From Peterkaempfera bronchialis (lineage in GTDB: Bacteria > Actinomycetota > Actinomycetes > Streptomycetales > Streptomycetaceae): DNA of 64,000 nucleotides. The stretch lies in contig NZ_CP031264.1 of NCBI RefSeq assembly GCF_003258605.2, positions 6,378,232 to 6,442,231 of the forward strand, given 5' to 3'. Every line of letters begins with the position of its first letter. The stretch's first letter is position 1. Below, piece by piece: positions 17,105 through 25,669 of this stretch. The notes below the pieces were generated by a model. It saw only the letters and a program-made list of their open reading frames with translations. It was not told the origin of the DNA and did not search any database. Position numbers and translations under genes: made by a program.

Positions 17105-18802
17105 ATGACCAGCGCTGACAGAGCACGCCCCGACGCCCCCGCCGCCGGTCCGGTGCTCGGCCGCCGGACCTTCCTCGGCTCGGCGGCGGCCGTCGCCGCG
17201 GTCGCCGCCGGCGGCGGCCTGCTCACGGCCTGCACCTCCGCGTCGGGCGGCAGCCCCGCCAAGGGCGGCGTCGCCACCGGCAAGGCGCTCGCGGACGTCC
17301 TGCCGGCCTATCTGCCGTCCCAGGTGGTGACCCCCGACATCCCCGGGCAGAACGGCGCCAGCCCCGGCTTCCTGACCTTCCCCGCCGAGCTCGAGTCCTC
17401 GGTGCGGGGCAAGGCCGGAAAGGGCGGCGCCTACACCGTGATCTCCCCGCTCTGGGGCGCGGTCCCGGAGAAGGGCAGCAAGTACTTCTCCGCGCTCAAC
17501 GAGGCCATCGGCGCGGACCTCACCTTCCAGCAGCAGGACGGCAACACCTACCAGGACAAGATCGGCGCGGTGCTGGCCTCCGACGACATCGCCGACATCG
17601 TGGTGATCCCCGGCTGGAACCTCAACGGCCGCATCCCCGACGCGGTCAGCGCCAAGTTCGCCGACCTCGGCCCCTATCTGGCCGGCGACGCCGTGAAGAA
17701 GTACCCCAACCTGGCCGCCATCCCCACCGGCGCCTGGCAGATGTCCGTCTTCGGCGGCAAGCTGCGCGGCCTGCCGATGCCCTCCTCCCCGCTCGGCGGC
17801 GAGATCGTCTACTACCGGGCGGACGTCTTCGAGAAGAACGGCTACACCGTCCCCACCAGCCCCGACGCCTTCCTCGCACTGGCCAAGGAGATCACCGACG
17901 CCAAGGCCAAGGTCTGGGCCTGCGACGACATGTGGTACTCGGCGCAGATCCTCTTCGGCTGCGTACCCGGCACCGCCCCCAACTACTGGCAGCTGAAGGA
18001 CGGCAAGCTGGTCCACCTGGTGGAGACGCCGGAGTACCTGGAGGCCATGGAGTGGACCAGGAAGCTCTTCGCCGCCGGGGTGGTCCACCCCGACGCCGTC
18101 GCCGCCACCAATGACAGCAAGACCCGCTTCACCTCCGGCCAGACCCTCATGATGAACGACGGCTCCGCCGCCTGGTACGGCCTCACCTTCGAACAGGCCA
18201 AGCCCAACCCGGAGTTCCGCATCAAGGGCATGGACTTCTTCGGCGCCCAGGGCGGCGACCCGGTCCTCTACCTCGGCAACCAGGCCGGCATCTTCAGCTT
18301 CCTCAACAAGAAGCTCCCCAAGGACCGGATCGAGGAGTGCCTGGCCATCGCCGACTTCTGCGCGGCCCCCTTCGGCACCAAGGAGTACCTGCTGGTCCAG
18401 TACGGCGTCGAGGGCGTCCACTACACCCGGGACAGCAAGGGAACCCCCACCAAGACCGAACGGGGCATCAAGGAGGTCGTCTCCAGCTACGAGTTCATCG
18501 CCTCCCCCGACAAGGCCATCGCCTACCCCGACCACCCCGAGGTGGTCCGCGACTACTGCGCCTGGATGGCCAGGAACGCGGCCTTCGCCAAGAAGCCGCT
18601 CTTCTTCAATATGCAGATCCAGGAGCCCACCCGCTTCGCCTCCCTCTACAACTCCTTCGACGACCTGCGCAAGGACGTCCACCGGGGCCGCAAGAAGATG
18701 AGCGATGTGCAGTCCGCCGTCTCCGACTGGCGCAGGAACGGCGGCGACCAGCTGCGCGACTTCTACCAGCAGATCCTCGACCGGAGCGGCAGCGGAGCCT
18801 GA
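17105..18802 (+). CDS. Sugar ABC transporter substrate-binding lipoprotein
   Basis: Extracellular solute-binding protein (family 1, oligosaccharide type), 565 residues. The N-terminus has a twin-arginine motif RRTFLG, a hydrophobic Ala/Val stretch and a lipobox LTAC, so it is probably Tat-exported and lipid-anchored. The mature part has the long LplA-like fold with aromatic residues suited to sugar stacking. The ATG start at 17105 has a GAAGGG site about eight bases upstream. It is the first gene of the operon, and a hairpin after it separates it from the permease genes, as expected when the binding protein must be in excess. The ligand is inferred from the GH42/GH95/GH3 context. Confidence 0.92.
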   Translation: MTSADRARPDAPAAGPVLGRRTFLGSAAAVAAVAAGGGLLTACTSASGGSPAKGGVATGKALADVLPAYLPSQVVTPDIPGQNGASPGFLTFPAELESSVRGKAGKGGAYTVISPLWGAVPEKGSKYFSALNEAIGADLTFQQQDGNTYQDKIGAVLASDDIADIVVIPGWNLNGRIPDAVSAKFADLGPYLAGDAVKKYPNLAAIPTGAWQMSVFGGKLRGLPMPSSPLGGEIVYYRADVFEKNGYTVPTSPDAFLALAKEITDAKAKVWACDDMWYSAQILFGCVPGTAPNYWQLKDGKLVHLVETPEYLEAMEWTRKLFAAGVVHPDAVAATNDSKTRFTSGQTLMMNDGSAAWYGLTFEQAKPNPEFRIKGMDFFGAQGGDPVLYLGNQAGIFSFLNKKLPKDRIEECLAIADFCAAPFGTKEYLLVQYGVEGVHYTRDSKGTPTKTERGIKEVVSSYEFIASPDKAIAYPDHPEVVRDYCAWMARNAAFAKKPLFFNMQIQEPTRFASLYNSFDDLRKDVHRGRKKMSDVQSAVSDWRRNGGDQLRDFYQQILDRSGSGA

Positions 18803-18810
18803 CACCCCCG

Positions 18811-18829
18811 CCGGCCCGGAGGGGGCCGG
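18811..18829 (+). terminator. Intercistronic hairpin after the binding protein
   Basis: Seven-base perfect stem CCGGCCC/GGGCCGG with a five-base loop, between the binding-protein stop and the first permease. It probably attenuates or stabilises the mRNA rather than fully terminating, since the permeases have no evident promoter of their own. Confidence 0.55.
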
Positions 18830-18855
18830 TGCGCACCCACCGAGCGGAGCAGACG

Positions 18856-19869
18856 ATGAGCACCAGGGCCCGAACAGCCCCCGACCAGCGGAAGGCCGCC
18901 ACGGTACCGCCGCAGCGGAGCCCCGCCGCCGGACGGCGGACCGCCGCGCCCGCCAAGGGCATCACCCGGTGGCAGCGGTTCCGGCGCGACCGGGTCCTGC
19001 TGCTCATGTGCCTGCCCGCACTCGGCCTCGTCCTGGTCTTCAACTACATCCCGCTGCTGGGCAATGTCGTCGCCTTCCAGGAGTACGACCCCTACAGCGG
19101 CGGGATCTCCGGCAGCCCCTGGGTCGGCTTCGCCAACTTCCAGCGGATCTTCGAGGACAGCCTCTTCTGGGACGCGGTGGCCAACACCCTCACCCTGACC
19201 TCTGTCCAGCTGGTGCTCTACTTCCCCATCCCCATCCTGCTGGCACTGCTGCTCAACAGCGTCCTCAGCAGCAAGGTCCGCACCGCCGTGCAGAGCGTGC
19301 TCTACCTGCCGCACTTCTTCTCCTGGGTGCTGGTCATCACCGTCTTCCAGCAGATGCTGGGCGGCGCCGGCCTGATCGCCCAGAATCTGCGGCAGCACGG
19401 CATCGAGGGCTTCGACCTGATGACCGACCCGGGGCTGTTCAAGTTCCTGCTCACCGCCCAGGCGGTCTGGAAGGACGCCGGCTGGGGCGTGATCGTCTTC
19501 CTGGCCGCGCTCAGCGCCGTCAACCAGGACCTCTACGAGGCCGCCGCCGTGGACGGCGCCGGACGCCTGCGCCGGATGTGGCATGTCACCCTGCCGGCGC
19601 TGCGCCCGGTCATCGCACTGCTGCTGGTGCTCCGGGTCGGCGACGCGCTCACCGTCGGCTTCGAGCAGATCCTGCTCCAACGGGACGCCGTGGGCACCGG
19701 TGCCTCCGAAGTCCTCGACACCTATGTCTGGTTCGTCGGCATCCGCACCGGCGACTTCTCCTATGCGGCGGCGGCCGGGCTGGTCAAGGGACTCTTCAGC
19801 CTCGCCATGGTGCTGCTCGCCAACAAGGCCGCCCACAAGCTGGGCGAGCAGGGGGTGTACGCGCGATGA
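18856..19869 (+). CDS. Sugar ABC transporter permease (LplB-like)
   Basis: Inner-membrane permease of the CUT1 class, 337 residues. A basic cytoplasmic N-terminus of about 45 residues (KGITRWQRFRRDR) precedes six transmembrane helices. The EAA loop is EAAAVDGAGRLRRMWHVTLP, the contact for an ATPase. The sequence resembles LplB-type permeases paired with long binding proteins. The start is ATG 18856. Its stop overlaps the next permease start (ATGA). No ATPase gene is present here, so a shared MsiK-type ATPase elsewhere is expected. Confidence 0.94.
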   Translation: MSTRARTAPDQRKAATVPPQRSPAAGRRTAAPAKGITRWQRFRRDRVLLLMCLPALGLVLVFNYIPLLGNVVAFQEYDPYSGGISGSPWVGFANFQRIFEDSLFWDAVANTLTLTSVQLVLYFPIPILLALLLNSVLSSKVRTAVQSVLYLPHFFSWVLVITVFQQMLGGAGLIAQNLRQHGIEGFDLMTDPGLFKFLLTAQAVWKDAGWGVIVFLAALSAVNQDLYEAAAVDGAGRLRRMWHVTLPALRPVIALLLVLRVGDALTVGFEQILLQRDAVGTGASEVLDTYVWFVGIRTGDFSYAAAAGLVKGLFSLAMVLLANKAAHKLGEQGVYAR

Positions 19870-20801
19870 CCGCAACGGTCCCGCCCACCGACGCCGGCCG
19901 GGCAGCGCGCCGCGACGACCGGCGGCCCGCCTGGGAGGAGGAGCCCGGCCCGGTTGTCCAGGGCCTCAAGGGGATCACCCTCACCGGGGTCTGCCTGGCC
20001 ATCCTCGGGCCGCTCTGGGTCGTCCTGGTCACCAGCCTCTCCGACTACCGGACCATCACCGACGCCGGCGGCCTGGTGATCGTGCCCAAGTCCATCACCT
20101 TCGCCGCCTACCGCGAGATCCTCGGCGGCGGCGCCGTCACCCGCGCCGTGGTCGTCAGCCTGGGCATCACCGTGGTCGGCACCGCCCTCAGCATGGCGGT
20201 CTCGGTGCTCGCCGCCTATGGGCTCTCCCGCCCCGGCACCTTCGCCCACCGGCCGATCCTGATCACCCTGCTGGTCACCATGTTCTTTGGCGCCGGACTG
20301 ATCCCCACCTATCTGCTGGTCGGCAACCTGGGCCTGATCAACAGCTACTGGGCGCTGATCCTGCCCAGCGCCGTCTCCGTCTTCAACATCTTCGTGCTGC
20401 GCGCCTTCTTCATGGGCGTCGCCCCCGAACTGGTCGACAGCGCCAAGATCGACGGCGCCGGCGAGTGGCGCATCCTGCTGGTGATCGTGCTGCCGCTCTC
20501 CCGCGCCGTGGTCGCCGTCATCTCGCTCTTCTACGCCGTCGGCTACTGGAGCGCCTGGTTCAACGCCAGCCTCTACATCAACGACACCGACAAGTGGCCG
20601 CTCCAGCTGATCATGCGCGCCTTTGTGATCCAGCACCAGCCGCCGCCGGGCATGTCCCAGGCCATCGACTCCATGCAGATCCCCGCCCTCTCGGTGCAGA
20701 TGGCCGTCATGATGCTCGCCCTGATCCCGGTGGTCTGCGTCTACCCGTTCGTCCAGAAGCACTTCACCAAGGGCATGCTCATCGGCGCCGTCAAGGGCTG
20801 A
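19866..20801 (+). CDS. Sugar ABC transporter permease (YtcP-like)
   Basis: Second permease of the importer, 311 residues, six transmembrane helices. The EAA-like loop is DSAKIDGAGEWRILLVIVLP. The C-terminus, QKHFTKGMLIGAVKG, is characteristic of the LplC/YtcP branch. It is translationally coupled to the preceding permease by a four-base overlap, and lies 26 bases before the GH42 gene. Confidence 0.94.
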   Translation: MTATVPPTDAGRAARRDDRRPAWEEEPGPVVQGLKGITLTGVCLAILGPLWVVLVTSLSDYRTITDAGGLVIVPKSITFAAYREILGGGAVTRAVVVSLGITVVGTALSMAVSVLAAYGLSRPGTFAHRPILITLLVTMFFGAGLIPTYLLVGNLGLINSYWALILPSAVSVFNIFVLRAFFMGVAPELVDSAKIDGAGEWRILLVIVLPLSRAVVAVISLFYAVGYWSAWFNASLYINDTDKWPLQLIMRAFVIQHQPPPGMSQAIDSMQIPALSVQMAVMMLALIPVVCVYPFVQKHFTKGMLIGAVKG

Positions 20802-20827
20802 CCCCGCCCCTCAGGAGACCACCACCC

Positions 20828-22831
20828 ATGCCCTCGCTGCACGACGCCACCCGAGGCCGCATCCTCTACGGCGGCGACTACAACCCCGAGCAGTGGCCCG
20901 AGGAGGTGTGGCCCCAGGACATCGCCCTGATGCGCCGGGCCGGAGTCACCACCGCCACCGTCGGCGTCTTCTCCTGGGCCCGCCTCGAACCCCGCCCCGG
21001 CGCCCGGGACTTCGGCTGGCTCGACCGCGTCCTCGACCTGCTGCACGGCGGCGGCATCGACGCCTGCCTCGCCACCCCCACCGCCTCCCCGCCGCCCTGG
21101 CTCGGCGAGCGCCACCCCGAGACCCTGCCGGTCACCGCCGACGGCACCACCCTCTGGTGGGGCTCCCGCAACCAGTACTGCCCCTCCTCCGCCGCCTACC
21201 GCGACCACGCCCACGCCCTGGTCGAGGATCTCGCGGCCCGCTACGCCGGCCACCCCGCGCTGCGGATCTGGCACATCTCCAATGAACTCGGCCCGGTCTG
21301 CCACTGCGCCGAGACCTCCGCCCGGTTCCGCGACTGGCTGCGGCAGCGGTACGGCGACCTGGACGGCCTCAACCACGCCTGGGGCACCGCCTTCTGGAGC
21401 CAGGCGCACAGCGACTGGTCCACCGTCACCGCGCCCCGCAGCGCCCCCTACCTGCCCAACCCCGCCCAGACGCTGGACTTCCAGCGGTTCAGCTCCGACG
21501 TCCTGCTGGAGTGCTTCACCGCCGAACGCGACATCCTGCGCCGCCACACCCCCGACGTCCCCGTCACCACCAACTTCATGGCCCTCTACAAGGGCATCGA
21601 CAGCTGGGCCTTCGCCGCCGCCGAGGACGCCGTCTCCCTCGACCTCTACCCCGACCCCGCCGACCCCCGCGCCGCCGCCTTCGCCGCCGCCAACCACGAC
21701 CTCACCCGCTCCCTGGCCGGCGGCCCCTGGATGGTCATGGAGCAGGCCGCCTCCGCCGTCAACTGGCGGCCCGTCAACCGCCCCAAGCCCGAAGGGCTGC
21801 TGCGGCTCCAGTCCCTCCAGTCGGTCGCCCGGGGCGCCGACGCCCTGCTCTTCTTCCAGTGGCGGGCCTCCCGCTCCGGCGCCGAGAAGTTCCACTCCGC
21901 GATGGTCCCGCACGCCGGCCCGGACAGCCCCGGGCACCGCCGCATCCGGGCACTCGGCGCCGAACTGCGGCTGCTCGGCGAGGCCGTGGGCACCGACGTC
22001 CGCGCCGACATCGCCGTCCTGCACGACTGGCACAGCTGGTGGGCCCTGGAGCAGCCCGGCCGCCCCTCCGCCCGGATCACCGCCCCCGAGCTGCTGTACG
22101 CCTGGCACGGCGCCCTCTGGGACGAGCACCTCACCGCCGACTTCGCCCACCCCGAGGCCGACCTCTCCCGCTACCGCCTGGTCGCCGTCCCCACCCTCTA
22201 CCTCGCCTCCGACGCCGCCGTCGACAACCTGGTCCGGTATGTGCACGGCGGCGGCACCCTGGTCACCGGGTTCTTCAGCGGCATCGCCGACCCCACCGAC
22301 ACCCTCCGCCCCGGCGGCATGGACGCCAGGCTCCGCGCACTGCTCGGCGTCCACCCCCAGGAGTGGTGGCCGCTGGACGACGGCGCCACCGTGCGCTGCG
22401 ACTCCGCGGCCCTCGGCCCCTTCACCGGCACCCTCTGGTCCGAGGACCTGCGCACCGACCCCGGCACCGAGACGGTCGCCGCCCTCAACGGCGGCGACCT
22501 CGACGGAACCCCGGCCGTCACCCGCACCACCTCCGGCGCCGGCACCGCCTGGTACCTCGCCACCCTCCCCGAACCGGCGGCACTGCGTGGCCTGCTGGCC
22601 GACGCCGCCCGCCGGGCCGGTGTCCACCCCGTGCTCCCCGGACTCCCCGACGGCGTGGAGGCGGTGCGCCGGGGCGGTCTGCTCTTCCTGCTCAACCACG
22701 GGGAGCGGCAGACCGAGGTGCCCGTCCAGGGCCGGTACCGCGAGCTGCTCACCAACCGCAGCACCGAAGGCACCCTCCGCCTTCCCCGCTACGGCGCGGC
22801 GGTACTACGGCCGGAAACCACTGCAGAGTGA
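20828..22831 (+). CDS. GH42 beta-galactosidase
   Basis: Glycoside hydrolase family 42, 667 residues, retaining beta-galactosidase (some members act on beta-galactosides of plant oligosaccharides or on alpha-arabinosides). The N-terminal YGGDYNPEQWPEEVW is diagnostic. The acid/base is E153 in WHISNELG and the nucleophile is E305 in WMVMEQAAS. Cysteines in CPSS and CHCAETS match the family's zinc site. No signal peptide is present, so it acts in the cytoplasm on imported sugar. The trimerisation domain and beta domain follow to the end. It lies 26 bases after the permease, in the same operon. Confidence 0.95.
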   Translation: MPSLHDATRGRILYGGDYNPEQWPEEVWPQDIALMRRAGVTTATVGVFSWARLEPRPGARDFGWLDRVLDLLHGGGIDACLATPTASPPPWLGERHPETLPVTADGTTLWWGSRNQYCPSSAAYRDHAHALVEDLAARYAGHPALRIWHISNELGPVCHCAETSARFRDWLRQRYGDLDGLNHAWGTAFWSQAHSDWSTVTAPRSAPYLPNPAQTLDFQRFSSDVLLECFTAERDILRRHTPDVPVTTNFMALYKGIDSWAFAAAEDAVSLDLYPDPADPRAAAFAAANHDLTRSLAGGPWMVMEQAASAVNWRPVNRPKPEGLLRLQSLQSVARGADALLFFQWRASRSGAEKFHSAMVPHAGPDSPGHRRIRALGAELRLLGEAVGTDVRADIAVLHDWHSWWALEQPGRPSARITAPELLYAWHGALWDEHLTADFAHPEADLSRYRLVAVPTLYLASDAAVDNLVRYVHGGGTLVTGFFSGIADPTDTLRPGGMDARLRALLGVHPQEWWPLDDGATVRCDSAALGPFTGTLWSEDLRTDPGTETVAALNGGDLDGTPAVTRTTSGAGTAWYLATLPEPAALRGLLADAARRAGVHPVLPGLPDGVEAVRRGGLLFLLNHGERQTEVPVQGRYRELLTNRSTEGTLRLPRYGAAVLRPETTAE

Positions 22832-22840
22832 CCGAACGTC

Positions 22841-22867
22841 CGCTTAACAAGAACAATCCGTTAAGCG
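22841..22867. promoter_or_regulatory. Inverted repeat between GH42 and GH95 genes
   Basis: Perfect eight-base arms CGCTTAAC and GTTAAGCG around an 11-base spacer. It is unusually A/T-rich for this genome and lies nine bases after the GH42 stop. It could be an operator for a separate regulator of the GH95 gene, or a weak terminator. Confidence 0.45.
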
Positions 22868-22946
22868 TGGCAACCATTGGGGAATCCGGCGGCCACCTAG
22901 GGACGAGCAACCCCCACCCCTGCCGCTCACGAGAGGACCAGCCGCC

Positions 22947-25517
22947 ATGTCCCCCCACGAAGCAGCTCGGACGACGTCGTCCTGTGCAGCCTCCCGGACC
23001 CCGGCGGACTCCAGCGATCACGCCGCCCCCGGCGTGCACACGCTGACCGTCCCCGCCGCGCCCGCAGCCGTCCCGCCCCCCGGCGGCCGCGGTATCCACG
23101 ACACCGCCCCCGCCACCCGCTGGGAGGACTGCTACCTCACCGGAAACGGCCGCCACGGCGCCCTGGTCCACGGCGCCACCGCCGACGAGGCGGCCGTGGT
23201 CACCCACCACGCCATGGTCCGCCCCAACGGCAGCGCCACGGCCGAGCCGCCCCACCTGGCCCCGGCGCTCCGCGAGGTCCAGGACGCCCTGCTGGCCGGC
23301 GACCCGGACACCGCCGTACGCCGCTTCGCCGGCGACCGGGAGCTGATCCACACCCAGCCGTTCCACCCCGCCTTCGCCGTCCGCTGGCACCGCACCGACG
23401 CCCGCCCCGCCACCGGCTACCGCCGCTGGATCGACTTCCGCACCGGCATCGCCTCCGCCGCCTGGCAGGAGGGGCCGGGGGAGGGCGAGTGGCGCTCCTC
23501 CTGCTTCACCTCCCGCGCCGACGACACCGTCGTCCAGCACCTCGCCGCCCCGGTCGGCCGCACCGTGGAGGCCACCGTCGAACTCGACGGCAGGCTCCCC
23601 GGCTCACCCCCCGAACTCCGGCTCGCCGTACGGTCGGTGTACCGGCCCGGCCCGCTCGCCACCCCCGCCGTCGCCGGCGCCCCGGCCGCGCCCCCCGCCC
23701 CCCGCGACTCCGCCCTGCTGCGGCTGCGCGCCCGCTACCCCGAGAGCGAGACCGGCTACCGGGGCGCCACCCGGGTCATCGCGGTCGGCGGCGAGGTGGT
23801 CTGCGACGGCCCCCGCATCCGGATCACCGGCGCCCGCGAGATGCTGCTGCTCACCCGCACCGCACGCGGCTCGGTCACCGCCGACTGCACCGAGCTGGCC
23901 CGGCTGGACACCGGGATGTACGACCTCCCCGACGACCTGCTCGGCCTGCTCGCCCGGCATGTCCCGCTGCACCGCGAGGCGTACGACCGGGTCACCCTCG
24001 ACCTGGGCGGCGACCCGGCCGAGCGGGCGCTGCCCATCGCCGAGCTGCTGGAACGCCAGGCCGCCACCCCGGGACGGCTCACCCCCGCGCTGCTGGAGCA
24101 GCTCTTCGCGGCCGGCCGCTACCACCTGCTGAGCGCCAGCGGCTACCGGCCGCCCCGGCTCTGCGGGCTCTGGACCGGCGACTGGAACACCGCCTGGTCC
24201 GGCGCCTTCACCACCAACGCCAACCTCAACCTCCAGATCGCCTCCGCCGCCGCCGCCGACCTGCCCGAGGTGTCGCTGGCCCACGCCGAACTGGTCCTCG
24301 GCCAACTGGACGACTGGCGCCGCAACGCCCGGCTGCTCTACGGCACCCGGGGCGTGGTCGCCCCCGCCCACACCGACGGGGAGAACGGCAACCAGTACCA
24401 CTTCAACGGCGTCTGGGCGCACCACATGTGGACCGCCGGCGCCGACTGGCTGCTCCAACCGCTGCTGGAGCACGCGGAGACCACCGGCGACGAGGAGTTC
24501 CTGCGCGGCCGGCTGCTGCCCGCGCTGATCGAGACGGCCGCCTTCTACGAGGACTTCCTCACCCGCACCGGCCCCGACGGCCGGGTCCTCATCGTGCCGT
24601 CGTACTCCCCGGAGAACCGGCCCGGCGGCGGCACCGGCGGCCCCGTCGCCTCCGTCAACGCCACCATGGACATCGCCGCCGCCCGGCACGCCCTCTCCAC
24701 CGCCGCAGACCTCTGCTCCCGGCTGTTCCCCGACGGGGTCACCCCGGAGCGCACCGCCCTCTGGCGGCAGCTCGCCGCCCGCCTCCCCGACTACCGCGTC
24801 AACAAGGACGGCGCGCTCGCCGAATGGGCCTGGCCCGACCACGAGGACAGCTACGACCACCGGCACATCAGCCACCTCTACCCGGTCTGGCCGCTCGACG
24901 AGATCACCCCGGAGGAGACCCCGGAGCTGGCCGAGGCCGCCCGCACCGCGCTGCGGCTGCGCGGCGACGAGAACGACTCCGGCCACGGCTATCTGCACCG
25001 CGCACTGGCCGCCGCCCGCCTGGAGGACGCCGGCTGGGCCGCCCGCAACCTCTCCCGGCTGCTCGACCGGGACTTCTTCTTCCGGTCGCTGATGAGCAGC
25101 CACTATCCCTACCGGGACGTCTACAACGCCGATGTGGCGCATGCGCTGCCCGGCGTGCTGATCGAGATGCTGGTGCGCTCCCGCCCCGCCGGGCCGGACG
25201 GCGCGGGTCGGCTCACCCTGCTGCCCGCCCTGCCCGACACGCTCCCCACCGGGACCCTGTCGGGCGTCCGCACCCGGTTCGGCGCCACCGTCACCGAACT
25301 CGGCTGGGACCTGCCCGCCGGGCGGATCAGGGCGGTGCTCCGCTCCGAGACCGACCGGACCGTCTCGCTGCGCATCGGCCGCCCGGTGACCGGGGTGCGC
25401 ATCGCGGGCGGCCCGGCGCTGCCCCGGGGCGCGGCCGGGGCCGTGCGGATCGAGCTGCCGGCCGGCCAGGAGGTGGTGGTCACCGCCGAGCCCTCGGTGC
25501 CGCCGCAGGGGCGGTGA
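22947..25517 (+). CDS. GH95 alpha-L-fucosidase family protein
   Basis: Glycoside hydrolase family 95, 856 residues. The family contains inverting alpha-1,2-L-fucosidases and alpha-L-galactosidases. The N-terminal beta domain has the marker TRWEDCYLTGNGRHGALVHG. The (alpha/alpha)6 barrel has TTNANLNLQIASAA (catalytic Asn pair region), VPSYSPEN (general-acid Glu region) and the late DENDSGHGYLHR segment. There is no signal peptide, so it is a cytoplasmic enzyme. It is preceded by an A/T-rich inverted repeat and a GAGAGGA ribosome site nine bases before ATG 22947. In this locus it would remove terminal fucose (or L-galactose) before GH42 acts. Substrate is an inference. Confidence 0.9.
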   Translation: MSPHEAARTTSSCAASRTPADSSDHAAPGVHTLTVPAAPAAVPPPGGRGIHDTAPATRWEDCYLTGNGRHGALVHGATADEAAVVTHHAMVRPNGSATAEPPHLAPALREVQDALLAGDPDTAVRRFAGDRELIHTQPFHPAFAVRWHRTDARPATGYRRWIDFRTGIASAAWQEGPGEGEWRSSCFTSRADDTVVQHLAAPVGRTVEATVELDGRLPGSPPELRLAVRSVYRPGPLATPAVAGAPAAPPAPRDSALLRLRARYPESETGYRGATRVIAVGGEVVCDGPRIRITGAREMLLLTRTARGSVTADCTELARLDTGMYDLPDDLLGLLARHVPLHREAYDRVTLDLGGDPAERALPIAELLERQAATPGRLTPALLEQLFAAGRYHLLSASGYRPPRLCGLWTGDWNTAWSGAFTTNANLNLQIASAAAADLPEVSLAHAELVLGQLDDWRRNARLLYGTRGVVAPAHTDGENGNQYHFNGVWAHHMWTAGADWLLQPLLEHAETTGDEEFLRGRLLPALIETAAFYEDFLTRTGPDGRVLIVPSYSPENRPGGGTGGPVASVNATMDIAAARHALSTAADLCSRLFPDGVTPERTALWRQLAARLPDYRVNKDGALAEWAWPDHEDSYDHRHISHLYPVWPLDEITPEETPELAEAARTALRLRGDENDSGHGYLHRALAAARLEDAGWAARNLSRLLDRDFFFRSLMSSHYPYRDVYNADVAHALPGVLIEMLVRSRPAGPDGAGRLTLLPALPDTLPTGTLSGVRTRFGATVTELGWDLPAGRIRAVLRSETDRTVSLRIGRPVTGVRIAGGPALPRGAAGAVRIELPAGQEVVVTAEPSVPPQGR

Positions 25518-25525
25518 CCGGGCGC

Positions 25526-25587
25526 TGACGGGGTGCCTGGTGACGGGGTGCCTGGTGACGGGGTGACCTGGTGACGGGGTGACCAGG
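25526..25587. repeat. 15-16 bp tandem repeat after the GH95 gene
   Basis: Four head-to-tail copies of TGACGGGGTGCCTGG (the last two are 16 bases and slightly diverged), starting nine bases after the GH95 stop. Each unit carries a TGA. Confidence 0.9.
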
Positions 25588-25595
25588 TGATCCGA

Positions 25596-25629
25596 CAGGG
25601 GACGGCGGGGGTCTGCCCGCCGTCCCCTG
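25596..25629. terminator. Bidirectional terminator GH95 / subtilase
   Basis: Perfect 14-base stem (25596-25609 with 25616-25629) and a six-base loop, between the convergent GH95 and subtilase genes. Confidence 0.88.
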
Positions 25630-25669
25630 GTTGCGGAGCCGTTGCCGGTGCGCGCGGGTACGTTCCGGC

